From NCBI RefSeq assembly GCF_002999335.1, contig NW_020312469.1, positions 62,001-126,000 of the forward strand: a DNA stretch of 64,000 nucleotides, given 5' to 3'. The position numbers and the translations under genes were made by a program. This document shows positions 24,001 through 34,245 of this stretch, in pieces. Origin of the DNA: Cyclospora cayetanensis (taxonomy: Eukaryota > Apicomplexa > Conoidasida > Eucoccidiorida > Eimeriidae). Below the pieces are notes generated by a model. The model saw only the letters and a program-made list of their open reading frames with translations. It had not been told where the DNA came from and ran no database searches. Numbering within the stretch: position 1 is the first letter of the stretch; every line of letters starts with the position of its first letter.

Positions 24001-26405
24001 CGAATCCCCTGTGCTCCTGTAGAGGGGGCCCCTCCGGAGGTGTTATTCCGGTCGAAAGCCTCAGGGAGGGGGGTCAAGTAATCCACATCTGGAAAGACAC
24101 GCTGTTCGTTCGCGTCAAAGCGAAGACTGACAACGCAGGCATCATTGCAGTAGACGCTGCAGCGGTGACTGTCTCCTCCGGAGACAGTCTCTTTAGGGCC
24201 CCCAGGCCCCTCGGAGGCGGCAGATTTCCCTTCAGGGGCCCCGGGGGGGGGCCCCCCGGCGGCTTCCGTGGAGGGGGGGGGCCCCCCCGCGGGCCAGGGG
24301 GCCTCAGGCTGGGAAGACGCGTCGATCCTCTCGTGGGAAAACAGGTTAAAGTGCAGAGAGGAAGACACAAAGGCGTCATTGCAAACGTTCGATCCGTCGA
24401 GAGAGATGAACTGACGTGCGTTTTTCAAAGAGAGCAGGAGGGATGAGGGATACAGCCACAGCCTAACCACGCATACATCACAGCCTTCTGCAGGCTGAGG
24501 CTTCAAATCTGGCAAACGCATAGCCGTATATATAAACGTATACATGCATACATGTTTTTATCAATGTACATATATATATGTATGTATGTATATGTATGTA
24601 TATATGTGTATGTATATATGTGTATGTATATATGTGTATATGTATATATGTGTATGTATGTATATATGTATGTATATATGTGTATATGTATGTATATATG
24701 TGTATCTGTACATATGTGTATGTATATATGTGTATATGTATGTATATATGTGTATGTATATATGTGTATGTATATATGTGTATGTATATTTATATCACAC
24801 ATACACATATATACATAGAACATATACGTATATTCGTTTGTGCATACATGCACGTATACACATTTATACATGCATACACGTATATTCATTTATGCATGCA
24901 TACACGTATACACATTTGCACATGCACTTTGCGCTTCATGATGATGTGTTGTGTCTTGCGGCTGCGCTGTAGGGTTCTGCTGCAAACGAAATCTGAGGTC
25001 GTTAAGATCTTAAAAAGTGACGTGCAAGTCCTAGAAAGCGGCAAAGACTACGAACGTAGGGGCTTTAAGAAAGAATTTCTTGTATCTCCGGAGGCCCCCT
25101 CTATAAAGGCTTTCTTTTCGAGAGAGATACACGAATGAAGTAGAGAGAAAGACACACAGAGAAAACTAACGATAGAAAGAGCGGGAGCGAGAGAGCATGT
25201 GCGAAAGTTGAATCCTGTAATGAGGCCGATGTAGCGACACTCGCTGTGTAGTGTGGACGCCAATGGATATGAAGCGTGTTGTTTCTGCATGCCTGGTGTG
25301 TGGCATTCTCAGGAGCCTTAGGCGCGCTGAGCGACAGCACCGCTTCTAGAATGTCGCTGTCAGGAGGACTTGACGGCTCGATGACACCTCTCTGCGGAGA
25401 TAGGGACGAATCTGCCCTCCCTTCGGGAGCTCTGACGCCGCTTTCTAGGGCAGCAGATCTTCTTCCTCCGCTTTCGCAACGCTCCAGCCAGCCGCAATCT
25501 CCGAATCCAGCAGTTGAGGCTTTGATCGACGAAGACGCTGTGTAAGCACGATTCGCCCCCTCCACGCACGCTATGGATGCAGGTGGGGGGTGCGATGCCT
25601 CTCGGCTGCTTCCTTCCCAGTGTGCACGAGCCCTCGATGTATGATGACCACTGAGGGGTATTTTTAGACTCTGTGCGTGTCTAGAGGAGGCGTAGGCGTG
25701 CCTGTCTGTCTGTGTGCGCCTGTATCGAAAAAATATGCGCAGATCTCTGAGTGACTTGTCTCTCTCTTTGGGGACCAACAGCGCCATGTCGATCTCAAAA
25801 GCATCGAGCTTCGGGAGTGCCTCGCGCTTCAGCGGCGGAGAAACCAGCTCCATGTCAGTATCTTCAATGTCTGCTCGTCGCAGCAGCATCCAGCTAGCTT
25901 CCACAGCTTCCCCGGATGCGAACGCTGCTGGAGGGGGAGGAGGACGACACGAACTTCAGCCATGGTGTCTCAAAGGCGTTGTCGTTCGGGTGACAAAGGG
26001 GCCTCATCACCCCAAACAGGTTTGTTTTCCATGAACAGCATTTTCCTTTCTTTGACAACCAACAGCAGTAGCAAGAGTAGCAGCAGGAGGTGGACATGGG
26101 GTTTCTCCGAGAGCATCGCAGATATGCCTTTTTTTCTGTAAAACTGAAAGCTCCAGCACTCTGTCTCCTTGAAGCGACACATGCCTTTTTGCTGCGGTTC
26201 CCTGCTTCCGGTACGTGTCTTTTTGCTGTAGGGTGTGCTCATTTCCGTGGACGCTGAGGGGGGAAGGGCTGTAATCTCATCATCTGGAAATTTTTGCGCA
26301 GTTAGCAGCAACGATATCGAGCCTTTGTCAGTCACCAGGGAGGGGCAGGAGGTGAGATCCAGATCCTTTCATTTTGTGTGTTTTGCCTCTACAGTCGGTG
26401 GGTAG
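17445..26405 (+). CDS. SPT5: transcription elongation factor SPT5 (DSIF large subunit)
   Basis: SPT5 pairs with SPT4 on elongating RNA polymerase II in the nucleus. Seventeen phase-consistent exons encode about 1036 aa: 17445-17459, 17636-17884, 18337-18616, 18730-18803, 19095-19205, 19535-19662, 20060-20230, 20475-20625, 21168-21314, 21808-21884, 22547-22663, 22921-23064, 23694-24415, 24973-25055, 25313-25541, 25782-26019, 26232-26405. Order of domains: acidic Glu/Ser and basic N-terminus with a GDEFIDPEEA motif; the conserved RDPKLWMVRL stretch leading into the NGN domain (exons 4-6, including GYLYVEAESQF); first KOW with RVKRGLYAGDLAQI and RLIPRIDL (exon 7); further KOW units in exons 10, 12, 13 and 16-17, the last with VVVRVTKGPHHPKQG and DIEPLSV. 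A Gly/Arg/Pro-rich linker falls in exon 13. The first exon has only five codons. Intron 8 is probably a GC-AG intron. The Ser-rich stretch in exon 16 takes the place of a regular C-terminal repeat. The stop at 26403-26405 is the first in frame, but a donor at 26352 leaves open a further 3' exon carrying another KOW. Confidence 0.92.
20626..21167 (+). other. probable GC-AG intron of SPT5
   Basis: The conserved SPT5 sequence is continuous only if exon 8 ends at 20625 and the intron starts with gcaagt. Joining there gives RFAGCTFEEAGYIVRK across the boundary, matching the family's position before the second KOW, and preserves phase 1. The only nearby GT, at 20630, leaves phase 2 and breaks the frame with exon 9. 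The intron also contains AT and CA microsatellites around 20630-20700 and 21022-21062. Confidence 0.7.
22676..22815 (+). repeat. tandem 20-bp repeat inside SPT5 intron 11
   Basis: About seven copies of a 20-bp unit (ataaacactgcagcacagtg or the variant with catattg) lie just after the donor at 22664. Every unit contains actgcag, which resembles a 3' splice acceptor, yet the acceptor used by the conserved coding sequence is the one at 22918-22920. In-frame stop codons close every reading frame through the array, so it is not part of the protein. Confidence 0.9.
24190..24320 (+). other. extreme G/C runs encoding the Gly-rich linker of SPT5
   Basis: Within exon 13 of SPT5 the plus strand has runs of nine and eight G interleaved with runs of C. 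They encode Gly, Pro and Arg (GPGGGPPGGFRGGGGPPRGP). The reading frame is open and continues into the conserved GRRVDPLVGKQVKV motif, so the runs are translated. Homopolymer runs of this length are error-prone in sequencing; a one-base error here would break the frame, and none is apparent. Confidence 0.85.
24545..24925. repeat. TATG/TGTA microsatellite in SPT5 intron 13
   Basis: Long run of tatgtatatatgtgtatg-like units between SPT5 exon 13 (ends 24415) and exon 14 (starts 24973). The Tyr/Met/Cys-rich frames through it are artefacts of the repeat. Confidence 0.9.
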
Positions 26406-28813
26406 CTCCTGCTGCCTGACGGCCGTTTTCTGCGCCTCCTTCACTGCCTGTTTCTGCTGGTGTTGTTTGTTGCGTCTTCCACCCGCTAGTGCCGCTACTC
26501 CACACATGTAATGCGTGTATGTGCGCATACTATGGGTTCCCTCTAATGGGATGTGCAGGGGGCTGCTACGCGCCGAGCTCTTTAGCCCTTGGGTGTGCAT
26601 GCGGTGTGCGTCCGTAGGCTGTTGTAGTCGGCGCGAGTCATCCCCTGTATGCGTCATGGGGTATCATTAGAGCTTTTAGGGGTTTAGAGGTATTGGTAGA
26701 AATCAACGGCAGGGAAAGGCCTGTGCCCCTCAACGCCCTCGTGCAGGGGCAGCGTCTGTGAGATGCGTCAGGCAGTTTGAAGCAAACTTTGGTTTTATAG
26801 GGGGGAGACGCGAAGAACGCAAACCGCTATGAGCGGCTATAGGCAGCTGTGCATTCACCCATGTGCGAGACATGTATGCGCAGTGCATGCATGCATTGCG
26901 CATGGAGAGGGGACCCTTTGCATCACTTTCGCGTTCTCCTGTGCTGCCTATAAGCATGTGTGTACGTGTATACGCTGTTGCATGTGTAGAGGGAGAGGCC
27001 TACGCACCAAGTCCTGTATACGCAGACACGTGTTATTCATGGGTGGTGCCTATAGACTTTAGCGTCTTCAAGACACGTGCACTGCTGCGTACTGGACTGC
27101 AGCAACTTCGTCAAGACGCATGCAGGCGTCTACACGCGCGCATGCTGCTGTATGCACACTCCATGATGAATGATTTTCTGGCTATACTTTAAGACGTGTG
27201 GCTAAAATACCTCCCACTTCATGTTCAACTTGCCATATTAAAGGTCTTCATTCCTAGCAGCATGTCTTGTTGCTGCCACAGACCGAGCTGCAGTGGACTT
27301 GTGAAACAACCGAAAGAGTAGGCGCATGCACATCGCAAACACTTCCCAAAGCGCCATGCCCAATGGGAGTTTCTCTTCTTCGAAGCTAGCGATCACTGCC
27401 GCACTCTAAATATGGTAACCCTTCAGCTAAGCTCTCTGCAGGGAGACACAAAGCCCTAGACACCAGAAAAACTTCGCAGAAAGCGATTGAATGTCTTTCT
27501 AAACAACTAGCTTCTTCCCTTGCCTGGGGTATCCCTCTATGGACTCTGAAGGGCAAGACATTACTCGAGACAAACTTGGTATAGAGTGGATGCTTTTCTA
27601 AAGATCCAACGTCTTTCCCTGCTCCTACCCTGCATAAAAGGGCTCCTAGGGAAGCAGACATTTCAATCCAGGCTGTAGACAAAAGTAAGGTGTTACTGTG
27701 TGTTTCTCGAAAGAGCTGCACCCTTGCTTCTCCCGCGCCCTTTGGAATTCACGGGAAGAAGGGAGAAGGACATCTAGGGTGTGCGTAGCTGCACATTCTA
27801 GGCCCTCGGAGCATAGACAGCTGGTTGCGCAAATAGTATCGCTAGCGCACGCAGAAACACCATTGCATCTTGTTTGTGTAGACAGCTAACAGCCCACTCT
27901 CCAGTAAGCACGATATACGAAGAGCAAATAGGCTATATATTCCAGTGACTGCTGATTTATAGTTGAATGAAACTGGTGTATGAGAACGTTACTCATTGTA
28001 GCTTAGCCCGCTACAGAAGCTGCGAGGCGTGCATGGCGTAAGGACCACACTGCAGCTCGCACACCCTGCGGCTAGAAGCTCTTTGGGAAAGCGAGAGAGC
28101 ACTATAACTCGAGGGGAAGTATTCAAGTATTGGCGGAAGGCGGTCATCGCTGGCGTTTCGCTGTCTTGGGATACAATGTTGTCAACGACTCCAGAGGGTA
28201 AGCGCGCAACTCCCCTATGTAGAAACAGAGACCACTAGCCGCACACGTGCACGCTCGCCGTCAAATATTTCATAGAGCCACAGAATAGCTTGCTTACCTA
28301 CCTGATCACGCCGAGATGTACTCATGTGTCAAGAGCCTCTTCTACCTCGACTGTGCTTAATGCGGGAAGTCTAGCCCTCGGATCCTCATATAGGCGGCCT
28401 TCCAATCATGAATTTCCGCATCTAAGGCGATGGGAAAAGAAATAAAAATGAAGGTGTTTTACGGATTTGAGCAAAAAGGTTTTTTGCTTGAACAAAGTAG
28501 TCGAGGCATGTCGAAGTCGTCGGCTGCGCGGACTTGCCTGGGAGGTCTCGACGGGCAAGGAGGGGGGCAGGAGGCGGGGTAAGGGATGGGATTTTAAGTC
28601 TCTCGTTGCTTGTCTGGAAGAAAAAGATTCCTTTCGAGCTAGAAGTAATTGATGTTTTCGCATAACACCGTCGAAAACGCATAAACATTCGGTGGCGTCC
28701 CCAACGAGGGGGGGTGCTCGTCGGATTGGCATACCTTCTGGGGGGGGGAGGGGGGAGAGAAGCTAATAATTCACGGCGTGTACGTTGCGGATCCAACTGC
28801 TAGGGTAGGCAGC
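26406..28813. other. intergenic region, no supported gene
   Basis: Between the end of SPT5 and the start at 28814 no ORF carries a recognisable domain or joins in phase with a neighbour. A minus-strand frame of about 90 codons starting near 27661 is open but isolated. A Cys/His-rich plus-strand frame at 26829-27192 reflects tgcatg-rich DNA. The segment 26406-26730 could hold an undetected last exon of SPT5. A run of nine G ends at 28748, just upstream of the next gene. Confidence 0.5.
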
Positions 28814-31800
28814 ATGCAGCTGCGGCTTCTGTTGCTGCTGCTTCTTCTGCAGGGGTGCCTAGTAGCTAGCGGAGAAAGTATGTTCATGGGAGGGATACGC
28901 GCTGGCGTCCTCTGTACAGCGTCAAAAGAGCCGGTAGCTGCAGTACCAAGGGCTGATTCAGCACGAGCGCGAAGATTTTTGCGCCATGCAGCGGCCTGGC
29001 TGTTGTATCCCCTGACTCTCCCCCAGGAGGGGATGCCCCTCAAAGCCAGAAATTTCAAAACGGAGGCGGTGCGAACTGCACAGACAGAAACGTCCTGCAC
29101 TCCCCAATCAGCGCGCGCGGCTGCAGCGCTCAGGAAAAGGGTTTATTCAACTTTTTCCGCGGCAGCGGCAGGAGGAGAAGAAGCGTCTGAGGAAAAAGAG
29201 GCATTTGCAGATACACCTGCAACAGCAGACGCGGCAAGCGATGCGGCAGCGAATGAGGACATTTCAGATATTTGCACAGAGTATGTACACCGCGGCGCAG
29301 AGGCTTCCCCTGGTGCTTCTGTTGGCATTCTGCGTCTGATCGTTCTGCTCTCTGGTACCGCTTGTGCCGAAGTTTGCTCACTCTCTGGTAGAAGGAAGCA
29401 TGCAAGCGGCGTACGGGAAGCAGCAACATCCCATACGACAAAATTGATGCGTGTGTCTTTGTGCCTCAGCGATTACCCTTTTGTAGCGCCCCCCCGAAAT
29501 CTTGTCATAGACGCGTCTGTGCGGAAGCAGCAGCAGGAGGAGCAGCGGCTGCAACAGCAGCTGCGCGTTGCTGCATACACTGCGAAGCACTCCAACAGCA
29601 GCGAGGCGAGAAGCGGCAGTGGTGGCAAGCGAATTTACGTGGCAACAGAGCTCTTGCAAGAAGAAGAACCTGACCTGGTAGTCAAAGGAACGGAGATGGA
29701 CAACAGTAAGCATTGAGTCATAGGAGCATCCGCGACGAGCGCAGCGCCAAAATTCGAAGCCGCAGCATGCCACAGCATCATGCCCACTTTTAAAGGGTTG
29801 CACACCTCTACTCTGTCTGGCAAGGCTACGATCGTGCCTCCGTGTTGTGTTTTGTCATTGCAGACTTCGAAGTGTATCTTGACGCATCGCTACAGCAGCG
29901 GGTTGATCAAGAACCCGCAGCAGTGCATGTGCGTATCCGCCGATGTTTTCCTGAGATCCCCCTCTTTGAGTCTTTTCCTTTCTAAGCAGGTCGTTCTAAG
30001 GCCCTTATCGCGAGAAGCTCACGATCTAAGGCTTCCGCAGTGTGTCTGCGCCTCAGACAGACTTGCTAGAATATGATAAAATGTATTCTGGACTTGGCCC
30101 CTGGCCAGAAAGTACGCTTGAGTTTGGCTGCACGCGTTACTTGTGCGAATGCCGTTACGTGCTGCTGGTAGCTTCTTAAGGCACGATCGCTCATGTCGCA
30201 GGGGCCAGAGGGGCCTGCACGGAAGTCTTTTGCTGTGATTCGCTGATTGCCATTCAGATGCAGCAGAAGAAAAAGGGATGGAAAATACAGTACCTTGTAG
30301 GAAGACTGTAAAGGTAATGCTTGCGCACCCTCGACCTTCCACAGAACTCCAATCCTAGACGTCTGACAATCCCACGCTTCGATTTCCCTTTGTAGCAGCG
30401 AGAGGCATGTTCTGGGGTACCACAGCTCCAAAAAATACGTCTGTATGTCTATGTGGTTGTGTAGGTGGTTGTGTGTTTTTGTCTGTCTCTTGGGCTATCT
30501 ATGGGGCCATCTGTTTGTTCCTCTAGCTGTTTGTTTCTCTATCTGTTTGTCTCTCTCGCTCTCTAGCTGTTTGTCTCCCTATCTGTTTGTCTCTCTCGCG
30601 CTCTAGCTGTTTGTCTCCCTATCTGTTTGTCTCTCTACCTGTTTGTCTCTCTATCTGTTTGTTTCTCCAGCTCTTTGTCTGTCTGTCTGTTTAGACAATT
30701 GCGGAAGCTATGGCTGAGGAGGCGAAGTGGTCAGAACGGGAAGAGCAGCCACGTGAAGGTATTGTCAACAGCACGGATCAGGAACTCTGCGGGGTGACAG
30801 AAACCAATATTTGAGTTTGCTGTGTTGTTGTGCGCGTAGCGCACACAGGCGAAGGCAGGAAAAGTCGTTGCAGCGTTCTTGATTCGAAGGTGTCGTTTTG
30901 CACAGCTCGGCGTATGCGGCTCAGAGTGGGTGTTGGATGACGATGAGGAGGCTTTGTTGAATACTCAAGTTCGGGGCGTGTATCAGAATTTGAAAAATCA
31001 TTACAAGTAAGGTCTCGAGTTGGGGGGTGCCAAGCCTTTGGTTCACCCCGCTTTTGTCGCCTAACCGTCTTGCCCGCCTCGTCTCGCATATCCTCGAATT
31101 CGCAACGTGCGGACTGTGCTGCCGTTTTACAGTCCCGATAACAGAAACAAGCTGAAGCAATTTCTCGGCGAAGGCTTTGTGACGAAGGACGAGCCGCTGC
31201 CGCTGCTGGAGCTTAACCAGGCACCAGTAAAATATCTCGTGCATGCAAACCACGGGCAGACTGCCCAGTCGGGTGTCTGCGTGGCGGTTGAATAGACGAT
31301 TTTGCTTCGGATGTACATGCGTTCTCCTGTGCGCTGTTCTGTCTGGCCGTCTTTTTGTGGCAGCATGTTTTTTTGTCACTTGGCGCGAGTTGCCTTAAGC
31401 TATTTATTTCTGCTTGCGATCTCTGCCGAGCACGTCGCTCTGACCTGTTTGCGTTGCAGCGCCAGCCGTCGCCTGACAACAGCTTGTTTTTCCTCGACAC
31501 CTCATATGCCTTTGCCAATCCCCCCTCGCCCATCGGTGCTGACATGGGGCAGGTAATCCATAGAACCTATAAAGCTGTAGACGGCGCGCGTCTGCGTGGC
31601 TCGGAGAGAGAGGCTGCCTTTGCAGCTGAAAAAACCAAACCCCTAGCATTCCAGCGAAGATCGCAGCTCTTACGAACTAGCGGATCTAATTCTATGCTTT
31701 TGAGGTTGCGGATGTGTGTCTGCGCTTTCTGTAGATCGACGATCCCCTCGATGCTCCATGGCGTCGCCGCGCTGAGGAAGTTATTCGGTGGGGAACCCTG

Positions 31801-33697
31801 CCAACAGTTCTAGCGCATAGCATATACGCCTAGCATGCTATATAAGTATTAGGGTGCAGAGCGCATGCCGCTCCCCTGCTGCCTGTGGGGTGTATGTGTA
31901 CGCGCTACACTACTCTAAGCCGCCGCTTGACAGCGGATGACTACATTGTTTGCGGGGAGGGCTGTGTGTGTGCGTGTGCATGATTTGGTCTATGCAGGCA
32001 AGTCGTTGCCTACGGCTGGCCTCCAAAGGTTCGTCGATCATTCAGCGGATTCGCCTTGTTGGACTGCTCTTGGGAGCAGCACCGCTTACTGCTGCCAATC
32101 CAGCAACAAGCGCTGCCGCAGTATGAGACGAGTCCTCGGATTGTGACTGCGCAGGATCTAAAGCGAATTTTATTAATGCTGAGTAGGTGGCGCGCTCGCG
32201 GGTGTATATTCTCTCAACTGCTCACCGTTCTTTGGCGGCTGCGCCCTTCGCATTTCAATATGAGGGTTTGAATAGATAGATTTGCCGAGCTGCACAGCAA
32301 GACGGGTTCATCTGCTTCTCTCTATGCGTGTGGCGCTCTCTCTTGGCTCCTCCACATCCTCCACATCCCCTGCAGTACTTACTTTCTTGTCCTTGCCTCA
32401 CACTGATGCCTCCAAGTTGCTTTAATTGAACGAGCGCTCCAGAGAGCGTGCAAAGAAAACGCCGAGTGTACGATTTCTGCTCAGAGCACCGTCTGCAAGA
32501 TTTGGCAGACTTAGAGTCGCTCGCGCTGCTCGAGGGGATCGACATTCAAGTTGCTGCCGTCCCGCTGCCTGCGCAGCAGCAGGGATGCCGTCCACGGCGT
32601 GAACTGTTGGGTCGGCGCGAGCTGACAATGGCTGCAGGCTCTCGGGTGTCTATACACCTCCACAGTGAAGAAGCGGCAGCCGCGGTGCAAACCCTGCCTC
32701 CAGCGGCAGCAGAAGCCGCACTTCAAGCCTGTGCGAGAATGCATGCGGCAACGGCAACAGCAGAGAACGCTCCCTTAGGGAGAGGCATGCTGCAGTTGCT
32801 ACAGCAACAACAGCAGCAGCTGCCGCAGCACCCGCTGCCGCCAATCAAAGAAGACGATGACAGAGATTATATTCGACCCATAGGCTCCTGCGAGTCTCCG
32901 CCCCCAGCAGCCACTACAGCAGCAAGGAATGGCAGGGTACTGTCGCCAAACGCAGCCGCAGCTGCTGCCGGAGCCGCAGTTGCGGATGCAGCTGCTGCAG
33001 CTCCGTCCTACGCAGTTGCTGCAGCAGCAAACCGCCTGCCTTCCGAGGCCATTAAACCTTCCCTCTCGTTTCTCAAGCGGGCAGTTGCGAGCACGAGGCA
33101 AGGGCGGCAGCACGATCGCCACGCACTGCAGCAGGAGTGCCTGCTTCTGGGATCTCCTAATGCCACTTGCATCTTTTTTGCGCAAGGTGCCAACGTGTAC
33201 TTGGCCTCATTAGACAGCATTGCTAAGGTAAGAATTCTTACGACATATTCGTAACACCAATACACAAGCGTTCACACCAATGCACACATGTATAGATACA
33301 TACATGTATTTCTTTTCTCTGTACACGTGTATACATGTGCCACGCCTTCGGTATCGTCGTGCCCTCGCATCTACCCTTCCAGAGTTCACGGGTGTCTGTG
33401 TGCTTTGACCGCAAACCCTCCAAGTGAATCCTGCTCCCCCTCGCAGGGATACTTCGCACCTATGCTCGCCTCCTTGAGGGATGCTGAATTCTGGGAGCTA
33501 TGTGTGTCACTATTCCACAAGAGGAAGTGCAGCGTAGTTGTGTCTCGCATGCGGTTGTTTGTACAACGGATGTCAGGCTTCTTTTACGCCTCCAACTCTC
33601 TGCTTGCGATCCGCAGGTTGTGCGCGTGCTCCCCCGCACGGCCGCAACTTCCGAAGCCATGGCCGTCACAAATACACCAGAAGTGACGCCAATAGAT

Positions 33698-33737
<40 letters not shown>

Positions 33738-33913
33738 CAGTGCAAGACCCGTCTCCCATAGACGCATACGCCAACGGAGAAACAGCGACAGATGCACTAG
33801 AAGAAGCAGACAAAGAAGCAGAGTTTGCTGATTTCCCTCTAGGAGACGCGCCAGAGGCATTTACAGATGCTGAAGAGTGGGCGGAACCAGATGAACCAGG
33901 AGTCGAAGACTAA
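28814..33913 (+). CDS. 11-exon gene, signal-peptide protein of about 909 aa, unrecognised
   Basis: Exons in consistent phase: 28814-29705, 29864-29922, 30695-30758, 30925-31006, 31133-31226, 31460-31552, 31735-31787, 31998-32186, 32435-33227, 33447-33560, 33617-33913. The start at 28814 is preferred over 28778 because it opens directly into a Leu-rich signal peptide ([19 protein letters not shown]). The most conserved-looking part is spread over exons 5-8, with a compact acidic/aromatic block containing IDDPLDAPWRRRAEEVI and a Trp/aromatic strand. Ala-rich and Gln-rich insertions occupy exon 9, a pure Ala run of about 13 residues starts exon 11, and the C-terminus is strongly acidic. Exon 2's donor and the 770-base intron after it are the least certain. 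The signal peptide plus long N-terminus would fit secretory or apicoplast targeting, but no functional domain could be named. A faint resemblance to bacterial RimP-like domains is too weak to use. Confidence 0.5.
30475..30693 (+). repeat. tandem TTTGTCTCTCTATCTG repeat in intron
   Basis: A degenerate 16-bp unit built from ctgtttgtctct and ctatctgtttgt recurs about a dozen times. It runs directly into the acceptor at 30692-30694 of the 28.8-33.9 kb gene, so it makes an extremely long polypyrimidine-rich tract before that exon. Confidence 0.8.
33693..33739 (+). repeat. GCA trinucleotide run encoding poly-Ala
   Basis: About fourteen consecutive GCA codons in the last exon of the 28.8-33.9 kb gene, read as Ala. 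The same DNA read in other frames gives Ser or Gln runs. Such trinucleotide-driven amino acid runs are typical of eimeriid coding sequence. Confidence 0.9.
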
Positions 33914-34245
33914 GCAGCAGCAGCAGTAGCAGTAGCAGCAGCAGTTACACCACAGAGAAAGCTCTCTTTCCTTCCCGATTCCTGCTTTTGCGGCCAGCAT
34001 CGAGTTGCATATGCATTGCACTGCTGCTGCTTGCTACATCCGCAGCGATGTAGCAGCAGTCGCTCAATAAAAGGCAGCCAGCGTCTTTTTGCGGCTGCTG
34101 CAACGTTCTCAAACAGGTGCTCACCGGCCAGTGCAGACACTGCGTGAGGAACCCGTGGCGCCAAGCCAGCACTCTAAATGGCAGAAACAAAAACTGCATT
34201 GCCTACAGTACAAAGGGGCAGCTAAAGCCACAATCGCCGTTGCGA
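33914..34245. other. convergent 3' intergenic spacer
   Basis: A 332-base gap between the stop codon of the plus-strand gene (33913) and the stop codon of the minus-strand Gln-rich gene (34246). It holds CAG-rich sequence after the first stop and an aataaa at 34066-34071, which could act as a poly(A) signal for the plus-strand gene. No ORF of note. Confidence 0.6.

Noticed and set aside
23684..24022. Arg-rich ORF overlapping SPT5 exon 13
   Set aside because: It is a +1 frame shadow. The other frame carries the conserved KOW sequence and joins both neighbours in phase.
24503..24889. Tyr/Met/Cys-rich ORFs on both strands
   Set aside because: They lie in the intron between conserved SPT5 exons 13 and 14 and consist only of a TATG repeat.
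27386..27721. Minus-strand ORF of about 90-110 codons
   Set aside because: Composition is not implausible, but there is no domain, splice partner or neighbour context, so it was not called.
28422..28796. Pro/Arg-rich minus-strand ORFs just upstream of the gene at 28814
   Set aside because: Driven by the G-rich stretch near 28740 and A/T tracts. Two overlapping frames are equally open and neither has support.
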